Assembly (NCBI RefSeq): GCF_023073415.1
Contig: NZ_JADPJL010000048.1
Location: 1 to 64,000, forward strand
Length of the DNA: 64,000 nt
Direction of reading: 5' to 3'
Origin: Bradyrhizobium sp. 190
GTDB taxonomy: Bacteria; Pseudomonadota; Alphaproteobacteria; Rhizobiales; Xanthobacteraceae
Shown here: positions 62,712-64,000 of the stretch, piece by piece
Position numbering within the stretch: position 1 is the first letter of the stretch
Layout of the letters: each line of letters begins with the position of its first letter
The notes under the pieces: generated by a model
Seen by the model: only the letters and a program-made list of their open reading frames with translations
Databases searched by the model: none
What the model was told of the DNA's origin: nothing
Program-made: the position numbers and the translations under genes

Positions 62712-63465
62712 CCGGCGCACTGAGGTTTGGGCAGTGGCCCGTCGCATTCAAAATGACGAGCTTGCTTCCTGGGATGTGACGCTGGACGTACTCGCCGACT
62801 TCCGTCGAGGCAATGATGTCTTCAGAGCATTGTAGAACGAGTGTTGGCGTCGTCACTTTTGCGAGGTCATCGCGATTGTCAGATGTGAATGTGACGCGAG
62901 CAAAGTGCTTTGCAATATCGGGATCGGTTCGACAGAAGCTGTTGGTCAATTCTTCGCCCAGCTCCGGCCGGTCAGCATTGCCCATGATGGCCGGGGCCAT
63001 CTGAGCCGACCATCCCATATGATTTGCCTCGAGGAATTCGAGCAGTTCCTCGACTTGCTTTGCGCTGAACCCGCCCTTGTAATCACCGTCATCAATATAC
63101 CGGGCAGATGGGCCGACGAGTACGAGGCTTGAAAACAGACCTGGCGCTTTGAGCGAGGCCAGGATGCCAATCATCGCACTCACGGAGTGACCGACGAACA
63201 CGGCGCCCTCCAAGTCCAGCTCTTCCCCGATCTCCACGAGGTCGTCGGCGTAGCCGGATAGGCTGCCGTATTTTACAGGATCGTACTTCGATAAATCAGA
63301 GTTACCTGCGCCGACATGGTCGAACAGAACCGTTCGGAAAGTGCTTCGGAAGACGGGCTCGACAAATCGCCACATGTTTTGATCGCAGCCAAAGCCATGG
63401 GCGAAGACCATCGCCCTTTCCCCGGACCCATTGATCCTGACATTGTTGCGCGCGGAAACGTTCAT
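62677..63465 (-). CDS. RsbQ-like alpha/beta hydrolase
   Basis: The 262-residue alpha/beta hydrolase has the complete triad: Ser94 (FVGHSVSAM), Asp216 (LQCSEDIIAS) and His244 (ATGHCPNLSAP). Each lies within three residues of the RsbQ positions by family knowledge. The N-terminus is NNVRINGSGERAMVFAHGFG. RsbQ is also the bacterial relative of the plant receptors D14 and KAI2. The gene overlaps a PAS kinase on the same strand, suggesting that it makes or senses a small hydrophobic ligand for the PAS domain. Confidence 0.88.
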   Translation of the reverse strand: MNVSARNNVRINGSGERAMVFAHGFGCDQNMWRFVEPVFRSTFRTVLFDHVGAGNSDLSKYDPVKYGSLSGYADDLVEIGEELDLEGAVFVGHSVSAMIGILASLKAPGLFSSLVLVGPSARYIDDGDYKGGFSAKQVEELLEFLEANHMGWSAQMAPAIMGNADRPELGEELTNSFCRTDPDIAKHFARVTFTSDNRDDLAKVTTPTLVLQCSEDIIASTEVGEYVQRHIPGSKLVILNATGHCPNLSAPDEVIAAMRAFV

Positions 63466-64000
63466 GAAAGTCCCACTATCGGAGGCCCGGCATTATCGAC
63501 CGGGTGCGGCGCTGAGGCAATTAGGGCGCGGACGAGTTCCGAGAATGGTCTGGGGCTGCGCTCGGATGAATCATCCAAGTGTCGAGGGGGGGCGTCATCG
63601 CCGCAATAGCGAGATGATTGAATTAGCCCGGCGCCCGGAATGGATGCTTGCACACTGTTGAAGAAGGAAGCGGTGCCTTGGCCGCGGTTAGCAGCCTCTT
63701 ACGCTCTCTCCCATGGTCATCTTTATGCCCGGGCAACAATCAAGCGAGTTCATCGAGGTTGTCGTGCTCTCGGTCGCGCGGCCGAGGGTTAGCGCTTTGC
63801 AGACGTCGAAATCGACTTCAATTTGTCACCATCTGCGCCGCCGCCTCCATAGAGGTATTATAATGCTTAATGGAGAGGGTCCCTTTTTTGGCTGCCTCAG
63901 GATGCTTTTCACTGCTTCTTGTCTGCACGTATGAGCTCTGCTTTCCCGGAGGCTTCGACGTGCCGCGACACTTGTGCTGTGGCGGGTTGTCCACCCGTGC
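63466..64000. other. Gap without a supported gene
   Basis: No gene is supported. The stretch 63660-63930 has open frames without family signatures. The end of the window begins the second copy of the 40-nt repeat. Confidence 0.4.
63961..64000 (+). repeat. 40-nt direct repeat, copy 2 (cut by window edge)
   Basis: Matches 61461-61500 at 35 of 40 positions, in the same orientation. The copies bracket the RsbQ-like gene and its kinase. Confidence 0.55.

Noticed and set aside
1..64000. CRISPR arrays, rRNA genes or complete tRNAs
   Set aside because: No regularly spaced short repeats, no 16S/23S conserved blocks and no full cloverleaf were seen; only a tRNA 3' fragment at 61402-61429.

Overview
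The window reads as a GC-rich alphaproteobacterial chromosome, most likely Bradyrhizobium or a close relative in the Nitrobacteraceae. The pointers are class III cyclases fused to TolB-like/TPR or AAA/TPR regions, orphan Tat-type ABC_sub_bind proteins, a DUF3551 peptide, many small secreted peptides, HisKA_2-type kinases, and an Hsp20 gene behind a ROSE-type RNA thermometer. This assignment is an inference from gene style, not from a database match. No rRNA, complete tRNA or CRISPR array was seen.

Layout. From 1 to 11.6 kb there are two unrelated class III adenylate cyclases, two orphan substrate-binding proteins, an alpha/beta hydrolase and four copies of a dispersed repeat with palindromic ends. 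One repeat copy is split by an IS1111-type element whose subterminal inverted repeats and junctions can be read directly. From 11.6 to 27 kb is an accessory stretch: a HAD phosphatase / histidine phosphatase / NAD(P)HX dehydratase operon, a cold-shock gene, small secreted peptides, and several broken genes (a NUDIX hydrolase, a second sdhB, a UvrA-family ATPase lacking its first P-loop, a truncated response regulator, an SRAP tail). An Mfd-like translocase occupies 27.2-30.5 kb.

From 31 to 40 kb is a signalling block: a PAS-PAS hybrid kinase divergent from a two-domain KaiC homologue that overlaps a second hybrid kinase, then Hsp20 with its thermometer, and a single-domain response regulator divergent from a GAF/HisKA_2 kinase. 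From 40.7 to 50.3 kb a co-directional cluster combines chromate resistance (ChrA, a rhodanese-ChrB fusion, a stand-alone ChrB domain) with a superoxide dismutase-rhodanese fusion, a TauE/SafE permease, two LamG-like secreted proteins, a beta-propeller, an LppY/LpqO-type DUF1259 protein and two low-molecular-weight-phosphatase-like proteins with an altered P-loop. A plausible reading is that chromate export, removal of superoxide made during Cr(VI) reduction, and sulfur handling are packaged together.

From 50.4 to 61.4 kb, mostly on the minus strand, are a CNNM/CorC-type protein, a frameshifted MFS transporter, a heavy-metal RND pump (frameshifted inner-membrane subunit plus adaptor) with two small exported proteins, a NicO-type Ni/Co exporter, a fragment of a second CorC gene, and a tyrosine integrase next to the 3' end of a tRNA. 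This looks like one end of a metal-resistance genomic island. The last 2.5 kb hold an RsbQ-like hydrolase overlapping a PAS histidine kinase.

Single-base frameshifts recur in otherwise intact genes. The reader should ask whether the sequence carries residual indel errors before accepting all of these as pseudogenes.
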